Assembly (NCBI RefSeq): GCF_014905175.1
Contig: NC_057792.1
Location: forward strand, 17,924,963-17,988,962
Reading direction: 5' to 3'
DNA: 64,000 bases
Origin: Aphidius gifuensis
Taxonomy: Eukaryota; Arthropoda; Insecta; Hymenoptera; Braconidae
A program made the translations under genes and the position numbers. Numbering within the stretch: position 1 is the first letter of the stretch; each line of letters starts with the position of its first letter. This document shows positions 23,277-34,200 of this stretch, in pieces. Below the pieces are notes generated by a model. The model was not told the DNA's origin, made no database searches, and worked only from the letters and a program-made list of their open reading frames with translations.

Positions 23277-26166
23277 AATGATATTCTAGTTGATTTTAAA
23301 AATAATGTTATAAATTTATCTTGAAGCTATTCATGTTATTTTTTTTGATTATTAATTTGTATATTTATAATGTCTGTTTTTACGTAATTTTTAATTACAA
23401 TTTAAATTTCATTCGAGATAATAAAGAAGGGTTTTTTTTTTTAAATGCGAGTAGACCATGACCGAACAACACGACGATGAAATCTCGAGGATTTTTTTTT
23501 GTCGCTGGTTTAAATACTAAAATATATATAGATATAATAATAAAAAATTTAAATTTTTCTATTTTCATTTATTCCATATTTTTCATTGTCAATATTTCTA
23601 TTTTTATTTATTTTTTTTTTAAGGATAATATATACCCCCGAGTGACAAATAAATAAATAGCCTCAAATGTCGATCTTTTTAAATTTTCATCTCTGTATTT
23701 TTTAACAAGGAAATCTTATTTTATTCATCTTTTCAGCATCCTTGAATCATGAATTTTTCAATAACGCTAAATCTTGCTAGAAATATTGCCGATAAATGCT
23801 ATAAAAATTCTTGGAAAATTTTAAAACCAATTTTTTATTATTTTCAATGATATACAACATTGAATATGACATGTATTTTTTATTTATTAATATTTATTTC
23901 TTCTCAGTATATTTTTAAATATTAATTTAATAGAAATATTTTATTTTTCAATTTTACATATTTTTTTTTAAAACAATATTTTAATTTTTTTTTATATAAT
24001 AATTCAACTGTTTAGATTCAAGCCATTATGTAGCTATAAAAAATATATTTTTTATTTTTATTATAAAATATATAAATACGTAATGATAAACATGATATAC
24101 ACTTGAGAATATTATGAGAAAAAGTGTTTACCTGATGCTCTTTCAAGTTGGTACAACATCGTAAAATAAACCTTGCAACAATAAATTTATCTTATTTTTA
24201 TATTTTTTATTCTTTTTTCATGAATTCTGTACTTTTATTTTTAGACAAATATGGATATTTATTATTTATTCTACACATAAAGAAGCTGTGTGAATTAAAT
24301 CTTTATGAATGTCGAGAGTGCGACAACAAATATATTTATCGAAAAAATAAATAGATTTTTCAAAAAAATACATTTCCAAGTTCATAAATGTATGCTGAGG
24401 TTTTTTTTTAGTCTATGATCTATCGTGTATTTTTTTTTAAAAATAATAATAATCATTATTTTCACTCTCCGAGTACTTTACTTGTTTCTGGTTTTTTTAT
24501 TTGACCCAACAGACAATAGCTACTGGCAGAAAAATCACTTAAAAAATATAATAATTTATAATAAAAATAAAATAAATAATTAAAAAAATAAAACAATAAA
24601 TATATAGAATTAAAAAGTAGAAATAAAACATGCTTGTTCTCAATGCAGTGACATAATAATTTAAAATTATATTTTTTTTCATTTATCATCTCAATATTTT
24701 TAGATAAATATTCACTTAAAATAATATTATAAAAATTTTTTATAGTATAAATTTTAAAACAAACTTTGTAAATTTATATTTTAAAAGTATCTTAAAAAAA
24801 AACCTTGAAATAATAAAGACTTTTATTTTTCACAAATAAAGTGATAATTTTTTCTGAATTTTTCAAATATTTATGAAAAATATCTGCGTAAAGTTATTTT
24901 TATAAATATTTTTATTAAATACAACTATGATAATTTAATTCACAACTACAATTATTTGGAATTTTATAAAAAATTTCATGCATTTAAATATAATAAAAAA
25001 AAATGATTGAAAATTCTTTGACAATAAATTACTTGATAAATATATTTAATAATTTAGAGTATTTATTTTCATGGTTAAATTCAAATATAAATTTTGATTG
25101 AATTAATTGAACTTGAATAAGAATGTATGCGTCATCAGTGTTCTTCGTAACCATAAAATGTCAATCACATTGACGTTTAAACAATCGAGGCGCCTGATTA
25201 CACTGGCGCATCTGGTTCATTAATGACAATACATAAAACAAATCCTTCAATATTCCAATACATATACACATTGCACAATTTGAACTTTGGTTCATGTTTT
25301 TAGCGTGATCGATACTCCAATTTATACCAAAATAATTATCTTTATTTCATCACTTAATAAACAACAACAACAACAACAACAGTAATAATTATTATAAAAG
25401 TTGATGTATGTATAATTTTCATTTGAAATTAACGTGGATTATTATTTCAAGATACAAACACATCACAAGTATATATTTATTTATTTATTTATTTATTTTA
25501 TTGACTCGAGTGAATTGCATCACAAAGAGTTAATAATGTTACATAATTTGACACTTTGATCTATTTATTTGCAGGATATTTGTCATATTTAAGGACGTGT
25601 AAATCAAAAGTATTTTTTTATTAAATATATTTACATAATTTTTGAGGACATATGTGTTTAGAGGAGAGCCGGGCAAAATGAGACACGTATGAGGAAATAA
25701 TACAAATTCATATGTTTCGCTCATGGTCAAAAACTCTTCACAAAAAATATAAATAAAGGAAAAAATAATTAAAATTAATTTTCAAAATTTTTAGGATAAT
25801 TATATTTAAGTGTTTTCTAAATACTGGAAGTAAAATTTCATGAAAATTTCGTTTAGAAATAATTTTTTTATCAAATATAACTCACAGCGAAAAATGTTGA
25901 TTTTTGTCTGCATTTATGGGAAATATAAAATTGAAAAAAAAAATAAAAATAATTGAAATTAATTTTCAAAATTTTTAGGATAATTATATTTAAGTGTTGT
26001 TTAAATTATCGAAGCATAATTTCATAGAAATTTTGTTTAGAAATATTTTTTTTTGGCCTATGTATAAATATAAGTTTTTAGCTATGAAAAACACAAGTGC
26101 AAAGCGCAGGTATTTAAAAAAAAAAGTATATAAATAAATAACTTTTATTGAAATTAAAAAAACAAA

Positions 26167-26195
<29 letters not shown>
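23277..26195. other. AT-rich intergenic region with repeats
   Basis: About 2.9 kb with no gene. It contains a (CAA)n run near 25363-25381, a (TTTA)n run near 25472-25500, an imperfect direct repeat (25761-25866 and 25945-26051) and the (TTA)n run abutting the protease stop codon. Open frames at 24148-24354, 24462-24689 and 25539-25730 have no support. Confidence 0.6.
25761..26051. repeat. Imperfect direct repeat, two copies 184 bases apart
   Basis: Copy 1 (25761-25866) and copy 2 (25945-26051) share the long match aattttcaaaatttttaggataattatatttaagtgtt and the later segments aatttcat.aaaattt and gtttagaaat. Divergence in the middle suggests an old duplication or two relics of one dispersed element. 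Just upstream, gagagccgggcaaaatgaga (25663-25682) is unusually GC-rich for the area. Confidence 0.75.

Positions 26196-26198
<3 letters not shown>
26169..26198. repeat. (TTA)n microsatellite containing the protease stop codon
   Basis: About ten TTA units. On the minus strand these read TAA in frame with the cathepsin-like gene, so the stop codon is the first of a chain of consecutive stops. Confidence 0.9.
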
Positions 26199-26199
<1 letters not shown>

Positions 26200-28190
26200 A
26201 AGTTTGGAGAAATTATACTAATTCTTGCAAAAGCAGCATAATTTGTAATTCCACAAAGATTATTTTTTTTAGCAACACGCATGTATCCATTTTCACCCCA
26301 TTTATCAGTCCACCAATTTTTCAATATCCAATATTCTTCTGTAAAACCAACAAGCAACATTGCGTGATTAACCTGATCGGAACTGCATGCTTGATCATCA
26401 TAAATTCCATGACTAAAATAACAAAATAAAAAAATAAAAAAACAATTATAACTCTGAAAGTTTTTAAAATTAGATTTTTCATCAAAAATTATACTCAAAT
26501 AAATTCAAACAACCAGAGGTTTAAAAAAAAAAAATTGTAAAGCAAAATATTCAAAAGAAAGAAATAAAAATTGATTTTTGCGGTCGCGACCTCTAAAAGA
26601 GCATAAATCTCTATAAATTGTGTGAATAGTAAAAGAAGTAGTATGAGTCGAAAAAAAAAAAATGAAAACGGTAACATCCAAGTAAAAATAGAACGAAAGA
26701 ATAATTCAATGCAAACAGTATTTAAAAAAAAAAAAACCCAAAATCTTCCGTAAATTTTGCTAGAGGCAATGATGCGAGAGAAAAAAAAAATCACTCATCG
26801 ACAGACCGGAATAGTTTCTGATAAAAATATGCCGAAATGAAATTTAAATCTAGCATCAACTGTATTACTCATTTTGAATCAATTTTTATTCTTTTTATTA
26901 TATTATAATTTTTTTTTTTTTTTAAATCATATCGATAACGACCATTACATCAATTTCCGTTTCGAATTTTAATAACTTTTACTATAAATCTTGAACGAGT
27001 ATATCTACATAAAAATAGACTTGAATATTATTATTAAAATTTAAATAAAATTACCTGTCAATTGCCAAGGCCAAAATAAAAATAATTAAATGCACTTACT
27101 CATATAGTTGAAATGTTTTTGGACTTGCATTTATTGATACAGCAATTGGTCCAATTTCAACAAGAGCCTTTTCAAGTTTACGTGCATCACGAGCTGTTAA
27201 AATTCCCCATGAAGTTACATTAACAAATTTTAATTTATGCTGATATTTGCAAGAACTTTCCTAAATTATTAAAAATATATAAATTATTATTAATATTATT
27301 TTTCGAGTCTATAAATATACCTGTGCTATGTATGGATATGACTCTTCTTTCATAAGACCACCTTGTCTTTCAAGATATCTCAGTGTATTTTTTAATGATC
27401 CACCAGAACATCCATAATTACCAGATGTTGAACTACAATCAACAAGCTGTTGTACACTAAGATTAATTGTTTTATTTGTCATTTTAAATATTTGTCCTTG
27501 TATACTACCCACAATTGAATAAGCATAACAACTACCACAATTTTGTTGATCAACTGGGTCTGGATTAAAACCTTTATCACGCCAATTTATACTTTTTGGA
27601 ATTTTTTTTGGATCATCCAATACTGCACCGACAATATCATTTCCACATATTCGTCTTTTTCTACTTACTTTTAGTTTAACCTATTATTTTGACAATAAAC
27701 AAAAGGAAATTAACTGTTATATTAATTTTAAAATTTTTCCAACTTTTTTTTATCTTTATTAATTATTTGATTAATCATGGAAATAATTAAAATAACATAC
27801 CCATTTTTTGTTGTATTCGTTTGTTGATAAATCTGCCAAATGATTAGCTTTTAAAATAAATTTATAAAGACCAGCTTTTTTTTTTAAATTATGCTCATGA
27901 ATTTCAAGTAGATTATTTTCCCATGCTATTCGTCTTTTTTTCTCCTCTTTTTTTGTATACTCTTTACCATAAGTAGCCTTTATAAATAATTTTTATAAAT
28001 ATTATATTATTAGCAATATATTTACAAGTAATTTTTATTTTTTATATATTTTAATTATCACCTTATAACTACACCAACATTCATCAAGTTTTTCAGACAG
28101 TTCTGATGGTAATTTTTTAAAATATCCAAATGCCAATTGATTATTCAATATTATTATTAAAAAATATATAAAAAATATATGATAATACAT
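26196..28190 (-). CDS. Cathepsin L-like cysteine protease (papain family C1A)
   Basis: A 347-aa preproenzyme in five exons: 28062-28190, 27801-27977, 27321-27680, 27100-27260 and 26196-26412. A signal peptide (about 1-22, IFFIYFLIIIL core) is followed by an I29 inhibitor propeptide, about 30-100: YGKEYTKKEEKKRRIAWENN, then ANHLADLSTNEY. The mature domain starts near 129 (IPKSINWRDKG). The catalytic triad is present: Cys153 in NCGSCYAYS with oxyanion Gln147, His292 in VNHAMLLVGF, and Asn308 in ILKNWWTDKWGENGY. Disulfide-type cysteines are retained (GCSGGS, SSCKYQ, NNLCGI). Two normally near-invariant aromatic/serine positions differ: CGSCWAFS is CGSCYAYS, and KNSWG is KNWWT. The enzyme should be lysosomal, gut or secreted. 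All residues needed for catalysis remain, so it is probably active. An exact orthologue is not assigned. Confidence 0.92.
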
Positions 28191-28618
28191 GATGATAGTT
28201 TAAATGACAGTGTTTAACTGTTTTAATAATTTCCATTGTCATTTTAACAACATGACTCACCTTTGTGTCAGCAAAATTTACTATTGCAATGAAACAATTT
28301 GTTAAATCAATGAAACACTTCAATTTCAGCAACAAAACATTCCATTGACATACAAATTTAGCACGATAATTAAAAAATAAAATAAAAAAAAAGCAAATTC
28401 ATTTTTTTTTTTTTTAATTATAAAACATTTAAATGTTATTGATGAAATAAATGTATCAGGTTTTATTTTTATAATGGATTATAAAATTAATTTGAAAGTT
28501 AATATTTTATATTTAATTATGAAGTTATTATTAAACAAAAGAAAATAAAAAATAAAAACAAATAATATTTTTATTTAAACAATTATTCATAATGAAGTAT
28601 ATTTTTTTTATTTTAGAG

Positions 28619-28748
28619 TTACCAGGTGATTCCAGCTGGATCTTCAAGCTCAACCACATCAGGCTCTGGTGATTCCCAAACATCACTGCCGAGTCAACTG
28701 ATTTCTCGGCTGGTTTACTTTCATATACATCAAATATTATTACATCCA
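28619..28748 (-). pseudogene. Possible frameshifted C-terminal coding fragment, unknown family
   Basis: On the minus strand two abutting frames have gene-like content. One reads VDVIIFDVYESKPAEKSVDS. One base out of phase, the other continues SDVWESPEPDVVELEDPAGI and ends TW and a TAA stop at 28619-28621. The change of frame falls at about 28690-28695. An acidic tail ending in Trp-stop, RNY-like codons and local composition differ from the surroundings. Against this, no upstream exon was found, an in-frame TAA lies two codons before the conserved part, and the plus strand is also open across the same interval behind a strong acceptor-like ttttattttag. Family not recognised. Confidence 0.25.
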
Positions 28749-28978
28749 CTGATGATGAATATTAATACTCACTTTATTTGTGTTTACATAATTTTTTTTT
28801 TTTGAATAATTTATTAGCAAAAAAATGATATTATTTATAGATATATCAGATGCATGATAAAATACAAAAATAATTTTATTATCAAGTCCAGGTCAGAGTC
28901 TTTTTTTACTTATCTCAAAACTAATCTTAAGTGACAATATCAAGTGTATAAATACTGATTAATAAAATTTTCATATAT

Positions 28979-28988
28979 GTCACGTGAA
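28979..28988. promoter_or_regulatory. CLEAR-like E-box (gtcacgtgaa)
   Basis: Matches nine of ten bases of the GTCACGTGAC motif bound by TFEB/Mitf factors at lysosomal and autophagy genes. It lies between a cathepsin-like gene (about 0.8 kb from its start codon) and Mitf exon 1 (2.2 kb), so it could serve either. Binding is inference. Confidence 0.35.
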
Positions 28989-30439
28989 GATAAATTTATT
29001 ATTCCACTTTGTATAGTGTTACATTAGAAAATTTATTTAAAATCTTAAGTGGTTTTTTATTTTATACATAAAAATAAAATAATTATTAAAATAATATTAA
29101 TAATAATAATAATATATCTATTGATAAATAAATCTTTTAATTGATTATTATTGTTTTCTAATTTTATGTTAATAAATTTTATTCATCTTGTAGATATTGA
29201 AATTAATTCTTTGATATATTTTAGCTTTTTTTTTGAATAAAACTTAGCAAAGTTATAATAAATATTTTAAAATTTATTATTAAATTATTTTAATTAAAAA
29301 TTATCATGTTTTTTAAGAAGCAAGAATCATCTTTAAATATTACATAAGCCTTACAAATAATTCAAATGTATGTGTTCATTTCAGATAGAACATTCCGATG
29401 TTAATATACTTTAATGGTTTATTCAATGAGCTTGAATTTATATTGTATATATTTCAATTGATATATACATCAAAGTCATATGGAGAAAAATAATGTCAGT
29501 GTATGATAAAATTTTTTTTCCAATTACAATTGTTATCCTTTTTTTTTTAAATATCAAATGAATGTGTTGAAGTTGACGACAAATAACATATAGCTCTTGA
29601 TCTCTCTTGGTAAATCTAACTTAAAATCAATTTCAAAAAAAATCCTCCTCACACTTCAAGGTATATTTATCAATTCAAATGTAAATAGCTGTGACCTCGT
29701 TCGACATATCCTTAAAACCATTATAAAATTTACATTTGCAATCCTCTAAATCTTCACTAACCTTGACCAATTCTCTCTTTTTTTTTTATTATTATTATAT
29801 CATTTTTTTTGAAGAAAAAACTAACGGAAAAAAATATATAATTTAATCAATAACTAATATCTAACAAATAAATAAATTTTTAAAAAATTTAAAATTTTGA
29901 TTTTATTTAAATTTAAATTTTAAATATCAAAATATTAATAGGTCATACAACCGGTTTATAAAAAAATTTTTTTATAAAACGTGCTAAACTATTTTGTAAT
30001 AAAATGCATAAAATATGTTGATAAATAATTTCGTCAGTAAAAAATCTTGAATTTATATATTTAGAAATTTAAAAAAATCATTAAAAAAAATCATTAATAA
30101 TAATTATTGATAAATACAATAAGATGGCACCACTTGTTGACCGAACAGATCCACGTCAAGTACCGAATACTGCCGAGAAAAAAAGAGAGATTGAAAGCAA
30201 TATAACGTTCGTTCCATTTATTTAGTATAAAAAAAATTGTCAGACACTAAAAGTAGATGTAACGGTAAATATCGTGTGTCATCTTATGAAATTTAAATAA
30301 TTTTTTTTAGTATTTTTAAATTAAATAAATTTTTAAAAGCTAAATAATTAATTTTTTGTTTTTTATTATGATTATAATTAGACACGTTTGTGTGTGTATA
30401 TAGACATTTCATTTTCATCGTTCCTCTTGTTTTGTATAT

Positions 30440-30600
30440 AACAACATTAAACAATATTAAAGCAACGACTGTTGCTCGTGTTACTTCGTAATATGTGACG
30501 ACGGCGCGGGTAATATCTCAAATTCATGCATACTTCAGCGCCAAATGATCACAACATAAGCGCATGTAACGAAGACCCGCAAATATACTCGTTTATAAAT
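30440..30600 (+). promoter_or_regulatory. Probable Mitf promoter / 5' leader island
   Basis: A less AT-rich block (tgacgacggcgcgggtaata, gcgcatgtaacgaagacccg) 600-750 bases upstream of the Mitf ATG, with no coding frame. Its position and composition resemble the islands upstream of the daw-like gene and the exon at 56897. The start site is not determinable by eye. Confidence 0.4.
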
Positions 30601-31205
30601 TAAAGCTAAATAATGTGAAATGTGTGTCTGTGATTTTAATTGTTTTAATTGTGTATTATATTTATTGTGATATATTCATTAAATATATTTTCATTTTTAT
30701 GATTAAAAAAATTTATAAATATATTCTAATTAAATTTACATATTCATCATTGATCGTGATTAAATACTGATGATAAATTTCAATTCAATATAAATTTTTT
30801 AAATTGAAATTAATAATAAATTCTTGAAGCTTCTTTTTTTCTTTTTTTTTTAAATTAAATTAGTTGTTGGACAATCGTTTGGTCCATTTCGATTTGTCTT
30901 TCTATATAAATCGTTGTCCCTTGTGTTGAGATAAACTGTCAATTGGTAAATTTTCATGATGACATATTGTGATCATTTCTACACATAGTAAAACTGTTTT
31001 TATTATTTTTTATATTGTCATTAAACGACAATTGTATGAGCTGTTAATCGTCGTAGTATTTATTTTATTTAAACGTATATATATTTATAAAGATTTGTTT
31101 TCTTGATTATTTTTAATTTTTAAATAATTAAAAGAGATAAGTAATTAATAAAAATATATAGTGAATTGAGTTGAGTGTATAAAGTGGATTATATAAATAA
31201 ATAAA

Positions 31206-34200
31206 ATGGAGGAATCAGGAATTGATATGGGATTTGATTTGGCAGCTCTTACTGGTGAAAATCTTGATGTTGATAATAATGATTTTGATCAGGCATTATC
31301 AATGCTCTCAACATCACAAGATTTTATGTATTATGAAATTAAAAGTCGTGCACCAGATACATGCAGGTACGTTCATGTATTAGTAATTAATTTTAATTTT
31401 TTTTAAATGTTATTTATTTATTTAAGTAAAACGATAAATATAGTTGATAAAAAAAAAAAAAAAAGATTTATTTTCTTCAACTGGCTTTGTGTGTGTAAAA
31501 TAAATACATTTTATTTTAATAATTTTTTTGGAGGATTTATGAAAAATTGGAACAGATTCCACGTGATACATAGTACCGGTTGTCTTCACTTTCCAACAGG
31601 CTGTACCAGCTATGTGCACTTGGAGTGAAAGGAAGTGCAACGTACTTAGGCAACCTCTATAAAAAATATTGTTGAAATCTTACCTGACTTTTAAAATAAT
31701 ATTTCTCTTTCTCTATACTTTGGTTGTTTAATGATACAAACTCATCTCGATGCTGCAAAGAAATACGAAATAAAAAAAAATTAAATTATCATAATTTATA
31801 CCACAAATTCATGTACAAATAAAATTCTGATAAATGATACGTAATCATTGATCGTGTATACAATTATTAAGAGTTTGAATTAGAGTATATATACAATTTA
31901 AAAAATAATATAAATATGTATATATATGTAGTGGAAAAAAAAATATGATAACAGTGGTGGCAATCACGTTATTCAGCCATGGTCGTTGACCAATCAGAAG
32001 CAATAAATTGTACATAGTGCTAATTGTGGAAGCACGAGTAGCATACTCATCTATTGTTTTTTGACAAACAAATCGAAACCAAGGACATTTATTTGTGCTC
32101 GATTTTTTAATCTCAATAGAACACATATTATTTATTAATGCTTTTCATAGAAAAAAAAAGTTTAATATTCAAGACAACAGCTAATAAGTGTACTTGAAAA
32201 AATGATACGTGTTTTAAAAAATAAACAAAGACATTGGAAAATTTCATACAATTTTCAATTGATTGTGTAGAAAATATATATAGTTAATATTTTAGTTTAA
32301 AAAAGTTTGGATATTTTTAAATTTGCTAATTTTTTTTTTTTTTTTTGTATAAAAGTAGAATAAAAAGGTTAAAGTAGAAAGTGCCTATGGGTATATAGGC
32401 TGATGATGGAAGTGAGGCTGTTCATGAAATAGAAATTTGTCAAATTTTCAAGTTTCCAAGTTCATGTGTACACGTGTTTGTTCGCTTTGAGCAAACTTTG
32501 TTTTCAGTCATTCTTTAACTTTTGGTACCTTGCTTTTCATTTCTTGACTCTGCCCGATGGCTGAGATTTCAATTTAAATTTTAAAATACTTTCACGACAC
32601 AAACAAGAAACTAACGTTTATTTTTTTAATCACTAGTTATTGAATTTTTTTTTTCATATTAATATCACTTTTAAATATTATCAAATTAATTTTTTAAATA
32701 ATTTTTTTATTTTATCAAATAGATTTTAATCTGGGTTTTTTTTTATGTTTTTATTTATCGTTTTTTAACACTTTTTTATCAGCCCAACAACATATTTATA
32801 GTTTTCAATTCAAAGAAACTAAAATTATTTAAAAAAAAAATTTTTTTTCCAAGAAACAACAAGGATAAATAAAAAAATATTAATTGAAAAAAATAAATGT
32901 TAAAAATTTTAATAATCATTAATTTTTATTAGTCACTCAAAAATATATTCAAAATTTACGTAATATTTTTTTATCATTACACTGTTATTAATTACCGACT
33001 AACAAAAAATAATCAAAAAACAAAAAAAATACAAACTAATAAAAATTACTTATTCAATTTTGAATAAATATGAAAAAACTTTTCTCGAAAAAATATACAA
33101 AACAGAGTTCATACAGTGAGGATGCGTATATATAAAAAAGTTTGTATATAGAGAGACTTGATTTAAATTTTTATCGCAAGTGCAAAGCCGTGGAATTTCG
33201 TGGTGAAAGTACACCCAAGTAAACAAGAAAAAACTAAGATCGAATATCCAACAAAGTAATAGAAGAAAATGAAAAATAAAAATAGATAAAAAAATATAAA
33301 TAATAATTTTGTATAGCAGAGGCGTTGAAAGCGGATATTGCTGAACGGTTATCGTTTTAACCGATGGCTTTACTTCATCCGTATATTTTTTTTAGCATTT
33401 AACCATTATTGCCAGTGGATATAACACAAAATTAATTCGCCCAACTTACATGCAACATGGCGTTTAATAATCTTTTTTATATACTATACAATTTTAGAAA
33501 AAAAAAATTATTTAAATCGACTGCCGTTGTCCATCTCAACATGATTTTTGTATTATATTTTTTATGTAACATTGAGTTAACTCTGTAAAGCAATTTTAGT
33601 ATCTAATATAATAATAATATTTATATATTTTTTTTGATACACAATTGTTACAGTTTGCCTATTGAAAATTCCGTTAAAGTATTGAAAGAACATGTGATAT
33701 GTAATGCACTTTCATGCAAGCATGTTTGACTTGAACTTTTTTACAACTAAAGCTCAAAAACTTATTTTCTCATGAATACAAAATTCCATGATATTTGTAA
33801 AAGAAAAATTCTTTTTTTTATTATTATTATTATTCAAGTATGTATAGAGAAATGTTTAGGGTTTTTTTTTATTATTTTTTTTGTCAATGACAAAAAGTTT
33901 TTGTTGGTGTTTTGATAAGTATATATATTTACAGTAGACAAATATAATAAAGCTATTCAAAAATACAAATTATATATGCATTTACTTGAAAATTTTTTAA
34001 ATTATATTTTATCTAAAAATTAAAATTATAATATCATGAATTGTATATTCTGATTATATATTTTTTTTTTATTAAATATTTAAAATATATGAACAAAAAA
34101 TAAATTTACTTTTATATTTTTTTTTTAATAAATGCTGAAAATATTTATCGACTTTTTGTGTGTAAAATATATGTTGAGTTAATTTTGATGACCATTGAGT

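Larger units (their letters stand above)
28191..31205. other. Region between the protease gene and Mitf exon 1
   Basis: About 3 kb between the divergent protease (minus) and Mitf (plus) start codons, so it should contain both promoters. It holds a possible coding fragment (28619-28748), a CACGTG site (28979-28988) and a small ATG frame at 30124-30225 (MAPLVDRTDPRQ..., 33 codons) in an aagatggc context. A complex, less AT-rich block lies at about 30460-30600 with arms gcgggt (30506-30511) and acccgc (30575-30580). The rest is AT-rich with no gene. Confidence 0.55.

Noticed and set aside
22300..23289. Several long open frames on both strands (repeats such as FNCRFDGRWRSCKKEKRKK and FLFSFLQDLHRPSNRQLKN)
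   Set aside because: They exist because the 63-base repeat is a multiple of three and lacks stops; they appear in several frames at once and have no gene context.
31845..32126. Minus-strand frame beginning MCSIEIKKSSTNKCPW
   Set aside because: About 50 normal-looking residues but then low complexity, no acceptor or donor context and no recognised family; left as part of Mitf intron 1.
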